Positions 1 through 6,836 of a stretch of 28,325 bases of DNA are shown here, one piece after another. The stretch comes from a virus. The first letter of the stretch is position 1, and every line of letters starts with the position of its first letter. The notes below the pieces were generated by a model, which saw only the letters and a list, made by a program, of their open reading frames with translations, ran no database searches and was not told the origin of the DNA. The stretch spans positions 1 to 28,325 of the IMG/VR virus record IMGVR_UViG_3300017768_000057. One strand, 5' to 3'. Made by a program: the position numbers and the translations under genes.

Positions 1-1566
1 CAAGAATTCGTTAAATCAGCTGGCGATCCTGTTTATTTTATGAAAAAATATTGTTGGATTCAACACCCAACAAGAGGTCGCACCCAGTTCAACTTATACC
101 CCTTCCAAGAAAAGGTATTAGGGTTATTAGGTAAACATGATAAATCAGTAATCTTAAAATCAAGACAGCTTGGTATTTCGACACTTTCAGCAGGTATAGC
201 TTTACACATGATGTTATTTCAAAAGGATAAAAATATCCTTGTAATAGCAACAAAACAAGAAACAGCTAAAAACCTAGTAACTAAAGTACGATTTATGTAC
301 GATCAGTTACCTAGTTGGTTAAAATTACCTACAATGGAAAATAACCGGCTATCATTACGACTTAAAAATGGGTCTCAAATTAAAGCAGTATCTGCAGCAG
401 GTGATGCTGGTAGATCAGAAGCCATTTCCCTTCTAGTAATTGATGAGGCGGCATTTATTGAAGAGAATAGGATTGAGGAAATTTGGGGTTCAGCACAACA
501 AACACTTGCAACTGGTGGTAGAGCAATTATATTATCTACACCTAATGGTACTGGTAACTGGTTTCACAGACAATGGACTAAAGCACAAGATGGTACTAGT
601 GGTTTTACACCTATTAGATTACCGTGGACTGTACACCCAGAACGAAACCAAGAGTGGAGAGATAAGCAAGATGATGAATTAGGGGATAGAATGGCGGCCC
701 AAGAATGTGACTGTGACTTTACAACCTCTGGTGATACTGTATTTCCCCCCGAAGTACTAAACCATATTGAAGCTACAATGTTAAAAGACCCCCTTGAAAA
801 ACGTGGTATAAATCAAAGTTTATGGGTTTGGGAATATCCCGATTACTCAAGACAATATATGGTTGTAGCTGACGTAGCAAGAGGTGACTCTAAAGACTAT
901 TCGGCATTTCATATTATTGATATAGAAAACTGTACTCAGGTAGCTGAATTTAAAGAACAAGTACCAACTAAAGACTTTGGTCGAATATTATACAATATAG
1001 CAACAGAATATAACAAAGCTCTACTTGTTATAGAAAATGCAAACATTGGTTGGGCTGCAATTCAAGAAGTGATTGATATGGGTTATGAAAACCTATATTA
1101 CAGTCCTAAAGACGAAAAATTCACTCGTGATGCTGAAGCATATATTGCTAAAGGATATGATTTAATAGATAAATCTAAAATGGTACCTGGTTTTACTATG
1201 TCACTTAGAACAAGACCTTTAACAATTGCTAAATTAGATGCATATGTTAAAGAACAAAGCATACAAATCCAATCAAGACGTACATTGGATGAATTAAGAA
1301 CATTTGTATGGAAAAATGGTAGACCAGAAGCCCAAACAGGGTATAATGATGACCTAATTATGTCCATAGCTACCGCATGTTACGTGCGAGATACTGCGCT
1401 TAAATTCGCTCAGCACGGGGTTGACTTAACTAGAGCAATGCTTGCAAATACAAGCAAAGCAAATTACAACCCATTTTTTAGTACTAATAAGATAAATGAC
1501 CCTAAAAATGCGTATAGAATGAAAATAGGGGGAAAAGATGAAGATTTATCTTGGCTTTTAGATTAG
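1..1566 (+). CDS. Terminase large subunit, gp17-like (5' end outside window)
   Basis: DNA-packaging motor: an ATPase that pumps DNA through the portal, plus a nuclease that cuts concatemers. The frame is open from base 1, and the residues before the first Met (ending DPVYFMKKY) read like the conserved lead-in of T4-like terminases, so the gene begins upstream; 521 aa are visible (T4 gp17 is about 610). A Walker A-type loop KSRQLGIST lies at 157-183; it has no Lys in the usual GKT position but a Lys four residues earlier than Gln-Leu-Gly, a variant known in phage terminases. Walker B is LLVIDE (430-447) and a coupling motif STPNGTG follows near 535. Nuclease acidic residues are Asp (871) in VADVARGDSKDY, Glu (1033) in LVIENAN and Asp pair (1348-1353) in YNDDLIMS. 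Portal follows after 30 bases, without the sheath and tube genes found here in T4. Confidence 0.95.
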   Translation, partial: QEFVKSAGDPVYFMKKYCWIQHPTRGRTQFNLYPFQEKVLGLLGKHDKSVILKSRQLGISTLSAGIALHMMLFQKDKNILVIATKQETAKNLVTKVRFMYDQLPSWLKLPTMENNRLSLRLKNGSQIKAVSAAGDAGRSEAISLLVIDEAAFIEENRIEEIWGSAQQTLATGGRAIILSTPNGTGNWFHRQWTKAQDGTSGFTPIRLPWTVHPERNQEWRDKQDDELGDRMAAQECDCDFTTSGDTVFPPEVLNHIEATMLKDPLEKRGINQSLWVWEYPDYSRQYMVVADVARGDSKDYSAFHIIDIENCTQVAEFKEQVPTKDFGRILYNIATEYNKALLVIENANIGWAAIQEVIDMGYENLYYSPKDEKFTRDAEAYIAKGYDLIDKSKMVPGFTMSLRTRPLTIAKLDAYVKEQSIQIQSRRTLDELRTFVWKNGRPEAQTGYNDDLIMSIATACYVRDTALKFAQHGVDLTRAMLANTSKANYNPFFSTNKINDPKNAYRMKIGGKDEDLSWLLD

Positions 1567-1596
1567 ATATTTATACACATATAATAAATTAAGAAT

Positions 1597-3450
1597 ATGG
1601 CAGATACTAGCTTATTTACACGATTAAGGAGATTATTTTCTAATGACGTTATTATAAGAAACGTTGGAGGAGATTCCCTTAAAATTATGGATACTGATCG
1701 TATTCAAAAATATGGGAATTTAGAATCTAATTCACTTTATGATAGGTTTACTAGGTTACATAGACCTGTAGGGTCATCTTTACAATATAATCCAACACTT
1801 AATTATTCCTCTATGCGACTTCAGTTGTATAGTGATTATGAAGCTATGGATTATGATTCATTAATTGCTCCCGCACTTGATATTATCTCAGAAGAGGCAA
1901 CCCTTAAAAATGAATATGGTGACGTTTTAACAATTAAATCATCTAATGAAAACGTTAAAAGAGTACTGCATAACTTATTTTATGATGTATTAAACATAGA
2001 ATTTAATTTACCATCATGGGTTCGTCAGATGTGTAAATATGGTGATTTCTATTTACACTTACAGATTTCAGAAAAATTTGGTGTATATAATGTATTGCCA
2101 CTTTCTGTATATCAAGTAGTAAGAGAAGAAGGTATGGATCCCGAAAACCCTTCTTATGTTCAGTTTGTATTAGATCCTAACGGTTTATCTCAAAGCCAAA
2201 CCTATAGTGCTAGAAGAAGTGACCAAATGAAACTTGAAAATTATGAAGTTGCCCACTTTAGATTACTAGCAGACGCTAACTATCTTCCTTATGGACGTTC
2301 ATATCTTGAGCCCGCTCGTAAGGTATTTAAACAGCTAATATTAATGGAGGACGCGATGCTTATTCATAGAATTATGCGAGCACCAGAAAAAAGAATATTC
2401 TATATGAATGTGGGAGGTATTCCACCAAATGAAATCGACCAATTTATGGAGCGTACAGTTGCTAAAATGAAAAAGACCCCATATGTGGATCAAAACACTG
2501 GCGACTACAATTTGAAATTTAATATTCAAAACATGACTGAGGATTTTTATATCCCAGTTAGAGGTAATGATGCATCTACTAAAATTGAAACTACAAAAGG
2601 ACTTGATTACGATGGTACAACTGATATTGAGTACTTAAAAAATCGAATGTTGGCCGCCCTTAAGATTCCGAAAGCATTTTTAGGGTATGATGAAAACCTT
2701 GAAGGCAAATCAACATTAGCTGCTATGGATATTCGTTTTGCCCGTACTATTGAGCGTTTACAAAGAACTATTGTATCTGAGCTCCAAAAAATAGCTTTAG
2801 TTCATTTATATACTCAAGGCTTTACAGATGCTGATTTAGTAGATTTTGAATTATCTCTTACAGGCCCTTCAATTGTATTTGAACAAGAAAAAACCGAATT
2901 ATATAAATCTAAAGTAGAATTAGCTAACTCAATCGCTGATAAAAAAGTATTATCTTCGGATTTTGTATATAAAAATATTTTTAACCTTTCAGACATGGAA
3001 ATGGAACACGAAAAAAATAGATCTTTAGATGATGCTGCTCGTATATTCCGTTTAAATCAAATAGAAAACGAAGGTAACGATCCAGTAGAAACTGGGGAAT
3101 CATATGGTACACCACATGACTTAGCAAACTTATATTCAACGAAAAGAGATAAAGCAGTTAAAGATGTTCCCGATGGGTATGATGAAAATGAACCTGGTAG
3201 ACCAAAAACTAAATTAAGTGATTTTGGTACTGACCAAAGTAATTTTAGTAGAGATCCACTAGGCAAATCTGGTTTAGCAGCCGTAGGGGACGATAGTCCT
3301 AATAAAACCAATAATATTTCCCCACTAGCTCTTGAAGAGAATAATAGAATTTTAAAAAGATTATCTTTATCTAGAATGAAAGGAAAAGAACTATTATCCG
3401 AAGAAGATTCACCTTCTATGTTAAGTGAAGAAAATATTATAAAAGAATAA
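1597..3450 (+). CDS. Portal vertex protein, gp20-like
   Basis: Forms the dodecameric ring at one capsid vertex through which DNA passes and on which the prohead starts to assemble. The 617-aa protein follows the terminase as in many tailed phages. The central part, with MRAPEKRIFYMNVGGIPP (about residues 260-277), the following helix and the stretch around TKIETTKGLDYDGTTDIEYL, matches the layout of T4 gp20. It is about 90 residues longer than T4 gp20 (524); the extra part is a polar C-terminal tail of roughly 120 residues, rich in Asp, Glu, Lys, Asn and Pro and probably disordered. The start ATG at 1597 has only A/T-rich sequence upstream, with no Shine-Dalgarno match. Confidence 0.92.
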   Translation: MADTSLFTRLRRLFSNDVIIRNVGGDSLKIMDTDRIQKYGNLESNSLYDRFTRLHRPVGSSLQYNPTLNYSSMRLQLYSDYEAMDYDSLIAPALDIISEEATLKNEYGDVLTIKSSNENVKRVLHNLFYDVLNIEFNLPSWVRQMCKYGDFYLHLQISEKFGVYNVLPLSVYQVVREEGMDPENPSYVQFVLDPNGLSQSQTYSARRSDQMKLENYEVAHFRLLADANYLPYGRSYLEPARKVFKQLILMEDAMLIHRIMRAPEKRIFYMNVGGIPPNEIDQFMERTVAKMKKTPYVDQNTGDYNLKFNIQNMTEDFYIPVRGNDASTKIETTKGLDYDGTTDIEYLKNRMLAALKIPKAFLGYDENLEGKSTLAAMDIRFARTIERLQRTIVSELQKIALVHLYTQGFTDADLVDFELSLTGPSIVFEQEKTELYKSKVELANSIADKKVLSSDFVYKNIFNLSDMEMEHEKNRSLDDAARIFRLNQIENEGNDPVETGESYGTPHDLANLYSTKRDKAVKDVPDGYDENEPGRPKTKLSDFGTDQSNFSRDPLGKSGLAAVGDDSPNKTNNISPLALEENNRILKRLSLSRMKGKELLSEEDSPSMLSEENIIKE

Positions 3451-3481
3451 CTCTTTAATATTTTTTACATATTTATATAAG

Positions 3482-3497
3482 AATAAATATATTTATT
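3482..3497. repeat. 16-bp perfect AT palindrome just before a start codon
   Basis: AATAAATA followed by its exact reverse complement ends two bases before the ATG at 3500. It could be part of an A/T-rich translation start region or a weak regulatory site. In a sequence this AT-rich such palindromes also arise by chance, so no function is claimed. Confidence 0.4.
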
Positions 3498-3499
3498 GC

Positions 3500-4342
3500 A
3501 TGAAACCTAAGCACTCCAAGTACAAAAATACTGGAATACTATTTGAATTGTTAACTAGACAAATTACGTCTGAAACTATATCAAATAATTCTCCAAAGGC
3601 TGTAGGTATCTTAAAAAAGTTTTTTAACCAAAATAGTACTCTTTTAAAAGAGTATCAAATTTATCATGCTTTATTAAATAAAAGATACGATAAAGAAGCT
3701 AATGCTACTGTATTAATCGAAACCTTGATAAATGCCCACAATAAATTAAATAAATCTGCCTTAAGAAGGGAAAGATATAATTTGGTTAGAGAAATAAAAG
3801 ATACATATAATATAGAAGATTTTTTTAAAGCTAAAATCCCTAACTATAAAATATATGCTAGTGTTTTTAATTTATTAGAAAATAAAAACGCTAACCCTAT
3901 GTCCATTGTGGATTCTAAGGTGGCTATATTAGAACATATTACTAATAAAAATCTCCTTAACAAACCTAAAAAGGAAATTGTTATGGAGGAATATGAAAAA
4001 TTTGATAAAGAAACTAGAGCATTAACATATAAAATGTTAATGGAAAAGTTTAATGATAAATACTCAAAATTAAAAGATAACCAACGTATCCTTTTAAAAG
4101 AATATGTTTATAATGTATCTAACAGCCCCAAACTAAAAAAATTCATTAATAAAGAAATTAATACTGTTAGGGCTGAATTAGAGACTTTATCTGAAAATAC
4201 TGATCAAGTTACTAAAATAAAACTTACAGAGGTAAAAAATTTAATTAAACCTTTATGCAAAAAATCTTCTGTTCATGATGATAATGTTATTAATCTCTTA
4301 AATTATTATGAATTAATTAATGAATTAAAATCCTTAGATTAA
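3500..4342 (+). CDS. Unrecognised helical protein in the head module (280 aa)
   Basis: I cannot assign a function. The protein is rich in Lys, Asn, Leu and Glu, appears almost entirely helical, and has no signal peptide or membrane segment. The N-terminus (KYKNTGILFELLTRQIT) resembles, from memory, an uncharacterised family found between portal and protease in marine T4-like phages; this is recall and not a search result. T4 has its small prohead core genes 67 and 68 at this position, so a role in prohead assembly is a reasonable guess from context only. Its TAA shares one base with the next ATG (TAATG), suggesting translational coupling. Confidence 0.75.
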   Translation: MKPKHSKYKNTGILFELLTRQITSETISNNSPKAVGILKKFFNQNSTLLKEYQIYHALLNKRYDKEANATVLIETLINAHNKLNKSALRRERYNLVREIKDTYNIEDFFKAKIPNYKIYASVFNLLENKNANPMSIVDSKVAILEHITNKNLLNKPKKEIVMEEYEKFDKETRALTYKMLMEKFNDKYSKLKDNQRILLKEYVYNVSNSPKLKKFINKEINTVRAELETLSENTDQVTKIKLTEVKNLIKPLCKKSSVHDDNVINLLNYYELINELKSLD

Positions 4343-4551
4343 TGAAAATAGATGAACTTAAAGCCCTTATCCGTGAACTCATCAAGACTGAAATCGATGA
4401 AGCAAATACTACCGGTACTGGTACTACTATTAGCACTGGTGGGAGCGAAGCTTATGCTACGCCCCGAGCTTTTAGAGGAAAAGGAAAAAAAGCAAAAAAT
4501 AGAGGCCTTGAACAAGCAAAGCGTCTCGGATATATACCCGTAAAAAAATAA
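4342..4551 (+). CDS. Small head-module protein with TGGSEAYATPRAF motif (69 aa)
   Basis: A short protein with an acidic helical N-terminus (about 1-22), a Thr/Gly linker (about 23-34) and a basic C-terminus (KGKKAKNRG). The overlap with the preceding stop codon and good spacing to the next gene support it as real. The segment TTISTGGSEAYATPRAF resembles TSITAGGSEAWAGVALP in the major capsid protein of this same window. Small proteins with an 'ATP-x-AF' stretch and a basic tail recur in marine T4-like phages as far as I recall. The function is unknown; a structural or core role is inferred from position. A second frame at 4352-4543 is a shadow of this gene. Confidence 0.7.
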   Translation: MKIDELKALIRELIKTEIDEANTTGTGTTISTGGSEAYATPRAFRGKGKKAKNRGLEQAKRLGYIPVKK

Positions 4552-4554
4552 GTT

Positions 4555-4695
4555 ATGGCAAGAAAAATTAGTGCATTTGATTTTAATAAAAGTGACGTAA
4601 GTGTTTCACGTCCAGGAGTACATGCTAAAACTAAGCATAGTAATCACAAACAGTCAAAACATTATAAAAAAACCTATAGAGGACAAGGAAGATGA
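4555..4695 (+). CDS. Tiny basic protein before the protease (46 aa)
   Basis: An ATG four bases after the previous stop opens a 46-codon frame that ends in ATGA, the TGA overlapping the protease start at 4692. The product begins MARKISAFDF and is strongly basic in its second half (RPGVHAKTKHSNHKQSKHYK), ending YRGQGR. There is no membrane segment. It fills exactly the space between two genes and shows overlapping-stop coupling, which supports it as real. I recall similar short basic proteins at the same place in marine T4-like phages but cannot verify that here. DNA, RNA or scaffold binding is possible from the charge alone; the function is unknown. Confidence 0.7.
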   Translation: MARKISAFDFNKSDVSVSRPGVHAKTKHSNHKQSKHYKKTYRGQGR

Positions 4696-5303
4696 GCAAT
4701 TTAATCGTAGATATTATCCCATTAAAAGTTGATAGATTATTAGTAGAATCATCAATCAAAGCTGGAGGTCCATTAATTGTGGAAGGAATTATCCAGAGAG
4801 CAGGTGTTAAAAACCATAATGGTCGTATTTATGAAAGACAAATTCTTGAAAGAGAAATGGGTAAATATACTGATGGACCCATTAAAGAAAATAATGCGTT
4901 AGGTGAATTAGATCACCCGGATTCTTCTGTTATTAACTTAAATAATGTATCCCATAAAATTAACAAATGTTGGTGGAATGGAAATGATATACATGGTCAA
5001 ATAGAAATCCTTCCTACTCCCTCAGGTAATATAGCAAAAGCATTATTCCAATCAGGAATCCCTGTTGGCATTTCTTCTAGGGGGATGGGTTCGGTACAAG
5101 AAAACTCAGATGGTGTTTTAATGGTTCAAGAAGATTTTGATCTATTATGCTTTGACTTAGTATCTACACCATCAACCCCTGGGGCTACATTAACTCCCCA
5201 ACAATTAAAGGAAGGTATAGAACACCCTACAGCTAATTACACTAAAATACACAATATTATTCGTGATATTATTTGTGATAATACGGGAGTGTGTAAGTGT
5301 TAA
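4692..5303 (+). CDS. Prohead maturation protease, gp21-like
   Basis: Serine protease (T4 gp21 type) that sits inside the prohead, digests the core and trims the capsid protein before packaging. It has 203 aa, close to T4 gp21 (212). The fold signature is present: VEGIIQRAGVKNHNGRIYER (30-49), the catalytic-His region GELDHP (His75), and the catalytic-Ser region VGISSRGMGS (Ser128 or Ser129). Asp155 in CFDLVSTPS is a candidate third residue. The ATG overlaps the TGA of the preceding tiny gene (ATGA), and GGACAAGGAAG before it lies inside that gene, so it is a weak argument for Shine-Dalgarno use. The stop overlaps the stop of the convergent minus-strand gene by three bases. Confidence 0.92.
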   Translation: MSNLIVDIIPLKVDRLLVESSIKAGGPLIVEGIIQRAGVKNHNGRIYERQILEREMGKYTDGPIKENNALGELDHPDSSVINLNNVSHKINKCWWNGNDIHGQIEILPTPSGNIAKALFQSGIPVGISSRGMGSVQENSDGVLMVQEDFDLLCFDLVSTPSTPGATLTPQQLKEGIEHPTANYTKIHNIIRDIICDNTGVCKC

Positions 5304-5536
5304 TCATCACCGAAAAATCCTTTAATAAAATGGTAAATAAAAATGGCTGATGCTAAGGGCCATCCTAATACTACCCAGAATCTATCTGACCATTCCATAG
5401 GATATCCTGCTCTAGTAATAGTACCTTCAAGAAAAGCTCCTATAATAACCCCAATTAAAAAGTACATGCATACGGTTTGGGGATCGGTAATGTCATGGAT
5501 AAATGCTTGTGCTAATATTTCTAGTGGATTCATCAT
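5300..5536 (-). CDS. Small two-helix membrane protein, only minus-strand gene
   Basis: A 78-aa protein beginning MMNPLEILAQ, with two hydrophobic segments: about 21-40 (TVCMYFLIGVIIGAFLEGTI) and about 52-75 (RFWVVLGWPLASAIFIYHF), joined by a short polar loop containing EWSDR. It ends GFFGDD. The frame stays open to 5707, but the upstream part translates the hairpin region into an unlikely peptide, so I start at the Met pair encoded at 5531-5536; AAGGA (complement of 5548-5552) lies 11 bases upstream. It is the only gene on this strand and sits between protease and scaffold, converging on the protease stop. A holin-like, superinfection or other host-membrane role is possible, but nothing in the sequence decides. 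Confidence 0.7.
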   Translation of the reverse strand: MMNPLEILAQAFIHDITDPQTVCMYFLIGVIIGAFLEGTITRAGYPMEWSDRFWVVLGWPLASAIFIYHFIKGFFGDD

Positions 5537-5543
5537 ATAAATA
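5536..5543 (+). promoter_or_regulatory. Candidate T4-type late promoter (TATAAATA)
   Basis: An exact match to the T4 late promoter octamer TATAAATA lies in the only sizeable gene-free gap, 180 bases upstream of the scaffold gene, and reads toward it. If used as in T4, transcription would begin near 5549 and give a leader of about 175 bases containing the three hairpins. The octamer also occurs by chance inside coding sequence here (24855, 25390, 26079), so the match alone is weak; its location is the argument. Confidence 0.35.
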
Positions 5544-5601
5544 GTTTTCCTTAAAGATATGAAAAAATTTTTTGGTTTCCAAATTATTTTTATATTTATT
5601 T

Positions 5602-5684
5602 GGGAAGCATACACTATCTTAAAATAGTGTCCCTGGATTTTAAAAAATAAATCCCTATTAGAGATATTAAAATCTCTATTTCCC
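5602..5684 (+). ncRNA. Structured leader: three hairpins inside a closing stem
   Basis: Three perfect hairpins follow one another: ACACTAT/ATAGTGT with loop CTTAAA (5611-5630), GGATTT/AAATCC with an 8-base A/T loop (5635-5654), and TAGAGAT/ATCTCTA with loop ATTAAA (5659-5678). GGGAA (5602-5606) can pair with TTCCC (5680-5684) to enclose all three, giving a four-way junction of about 83 bases. GGGA can also pair with TCCC at 5630 or 5652, so alternative folds exist. It lacks the arm lengths and T-loop of a tRNA. It lies in the probable 5' leader of the scaffold and capsid mRNA. Role is unknown: leader cis-regulator, mRNA stabiliser, processing site or small RNA. Confidence 0.5.
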
Positions 5685-5723
5685 GTACATAATTTACTGG
5701 AAGCCAATTAAAACTTAAATAAC

Positions 5724-6824
5724 ATGGCTAAAGAACTATTAAAAGAGGCTATTGCCGACGCAAAAGCCGTTAGAGAAGTCGCTTTGCAAAACGCTAAAAT
5801 GGCGTTAGAAGAAGCGTTCGACTCTAAAATTAAAAACATGCTCTCTGCTAAATTAGCTGAAGAGATTGAAGAAGATGTCGAACTCGAAGAGATGTATGAT
5901 GAAGACGAAAAGTCTGAAGGTATGTCTTACGACGAGGACGATAAAGTAGATGAAATGTCTTATGATGAAGACGATTCAATGGATGAAGTTGACGAAGAAA
6001 TCAACCTTGATGAACTCATGGCTGAACTCGAAGAAATGTCATACGATGAAGACGATGATATGAAAGAGGGTAAGAAAGACGATGATGACATGAAGGAAGG
6101 TAAAAAAGACGACGACGACATGAAAGAAGGTGCCCAACTTGACGAAATGGTAGGTTTAGCCGCTGTTGGTAGCATAATTGCTGCTGCTGGTGGTATTGAA
6201 GCTATCTTACAAAAAGGTCGTGCTGGTAAACTTTCTGGTAAAATGGAAGCCGTTTACAAAGCTTTAGAAGGTATGGCTGCCGGTGCTGGCGCTGCCCGTA
6301 GAAGCGAAGGTAAAAGCGAAGATGAAACCAATGAGAATATCGACATCGATGCTTTAATTTCCGAAATTGAAGAAGAAATTGAAGAAGGCAAAAAGAAAAA
6401 AGATGATGATGACGACATGAAAGAAGGTAAAAAGAAAGACAAAGAAGAAAAGGAAAAAATGAAAGAAGAGCTCGCTGAAGCGCTTTCAACCGTTAATTCT
6501 TTAAAATCTACTATCTCTGAAATGAACCTCCTCAACAGCAAACTCCTCTACTGCAACAAACTCTTCAGAGCTAATGCATTGACAGAAGCACAAAAAGTTA
6601 AGGTGGTTGACGCCTTAGACAAATCTACTACAACTGGCGAAGCTAAATTGGTATTTGAAACCCTTCAAGAATCATTTAACTTTACAGGTGTAGAAAAGAG
6701 AGCAATTAAGGAAGGTTTAGGTCGTGCTTCTAAAGCCGCTGGAACCGCTCCTAAAAAGGTTATAATGGAATCCGCTGACGAGACAGTGTCACGATTCCAA
6801 AAACTCGCAAACATTAAACTTTAA
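5724..6824 (+). CDS. Prohead core (scaffold) protein, gp22-like
   Basis: Internal scaffold around which the capsid shell forms, later degraded by the prohead protease. The 366-aa protein is very acidic, with three EMSYDEDD-type repeats (about 66-111) and DDDMKEGKK-type repeats (about 111-136 and 228-238). The C-terminal signature LLNSKLLYCNKLFRANALTE (269-288) followed by QKVKVVDALDK and ending SRFQKLANIKL matches the gp22 family in T4-like phages. Unusually, the acidic middle is interrupted by a Gly/Ala-rich, largely uncharged segment at about 140-192 (including VGSIIAAAGGIEAILQ). The codons are richer in C than in neighbouring genes, as in the capsid gene, fitting high expression. It lies directly after the gap with promoter-like and hairpin elements. 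Confidence 0.88.
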   Translation: MAKELLKEAIADAKAVREVALQNAKMALEEAFDSKIKNMLSAKLAEEIEEDVELEEMYDEDEKSEGMSYDEDDKVDEMSYDEDDSMDEVDEEINLDELMAELEEMSYDEDDDMKEGKKDDDDMKEGKKDDDDMKEGAQLDEMVGLAAVGSIIAAAGGIEAILQKGRAGKLSGKMEAVYKALEGMAAGAGAARRSEGKSEDETNENIDIDALISEIEEEIEEGKKKKDDDDDMKEGKKKDKEEKEKMKEELAEALSTVNSLKSTISEMNLLNSKLLYCNKLFRANALTEAQKVKVVDALDKSTTTGEAKLVFETLQESFNFTGVEKRAIKEGLGRASKAAGTAPKKVIMESADETVSRFQKLANIKL

Positions 6825-6836
6825 ACTTAAGAACCT

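Noticed and set aside
157-183. Terminase with a broken Walker A
   Set aside because: KSRQLGIST lacks the usual Lys of GKT, but this variant with an upstream Lys is known in active phage terminases; other motifs are intact.
4352-4543. 63-aa plus-strand frame inside the 69-aa gene
   Set aside because: Out-of-frame shadow; the 4342 frame has the stop-start overlap and the recognisable motif.
5602-5684. tRNA reading of the three-hairpin structure
   Set aside because: The closing stem is only 5 bp, the arms are 7, 6 and 7 bp with 6-8 base A/T loops, and there is no T-loop or anticodon-loop pattern.
5537-5707. 57-residue N-terminal extension of the minus-strand membrane gene
   Set aside because: It would translate through the three hairpins and the promoter-like site into a sequence with no protein character; the Met at 5536 has a better start context.
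5960-6541. Three overlapping minus-strand frames over the scaffold gene
   Set aside because: Ser/Phe-rich products are the complement of the Asp/Glu/Lys repeats of gp22; shadows.
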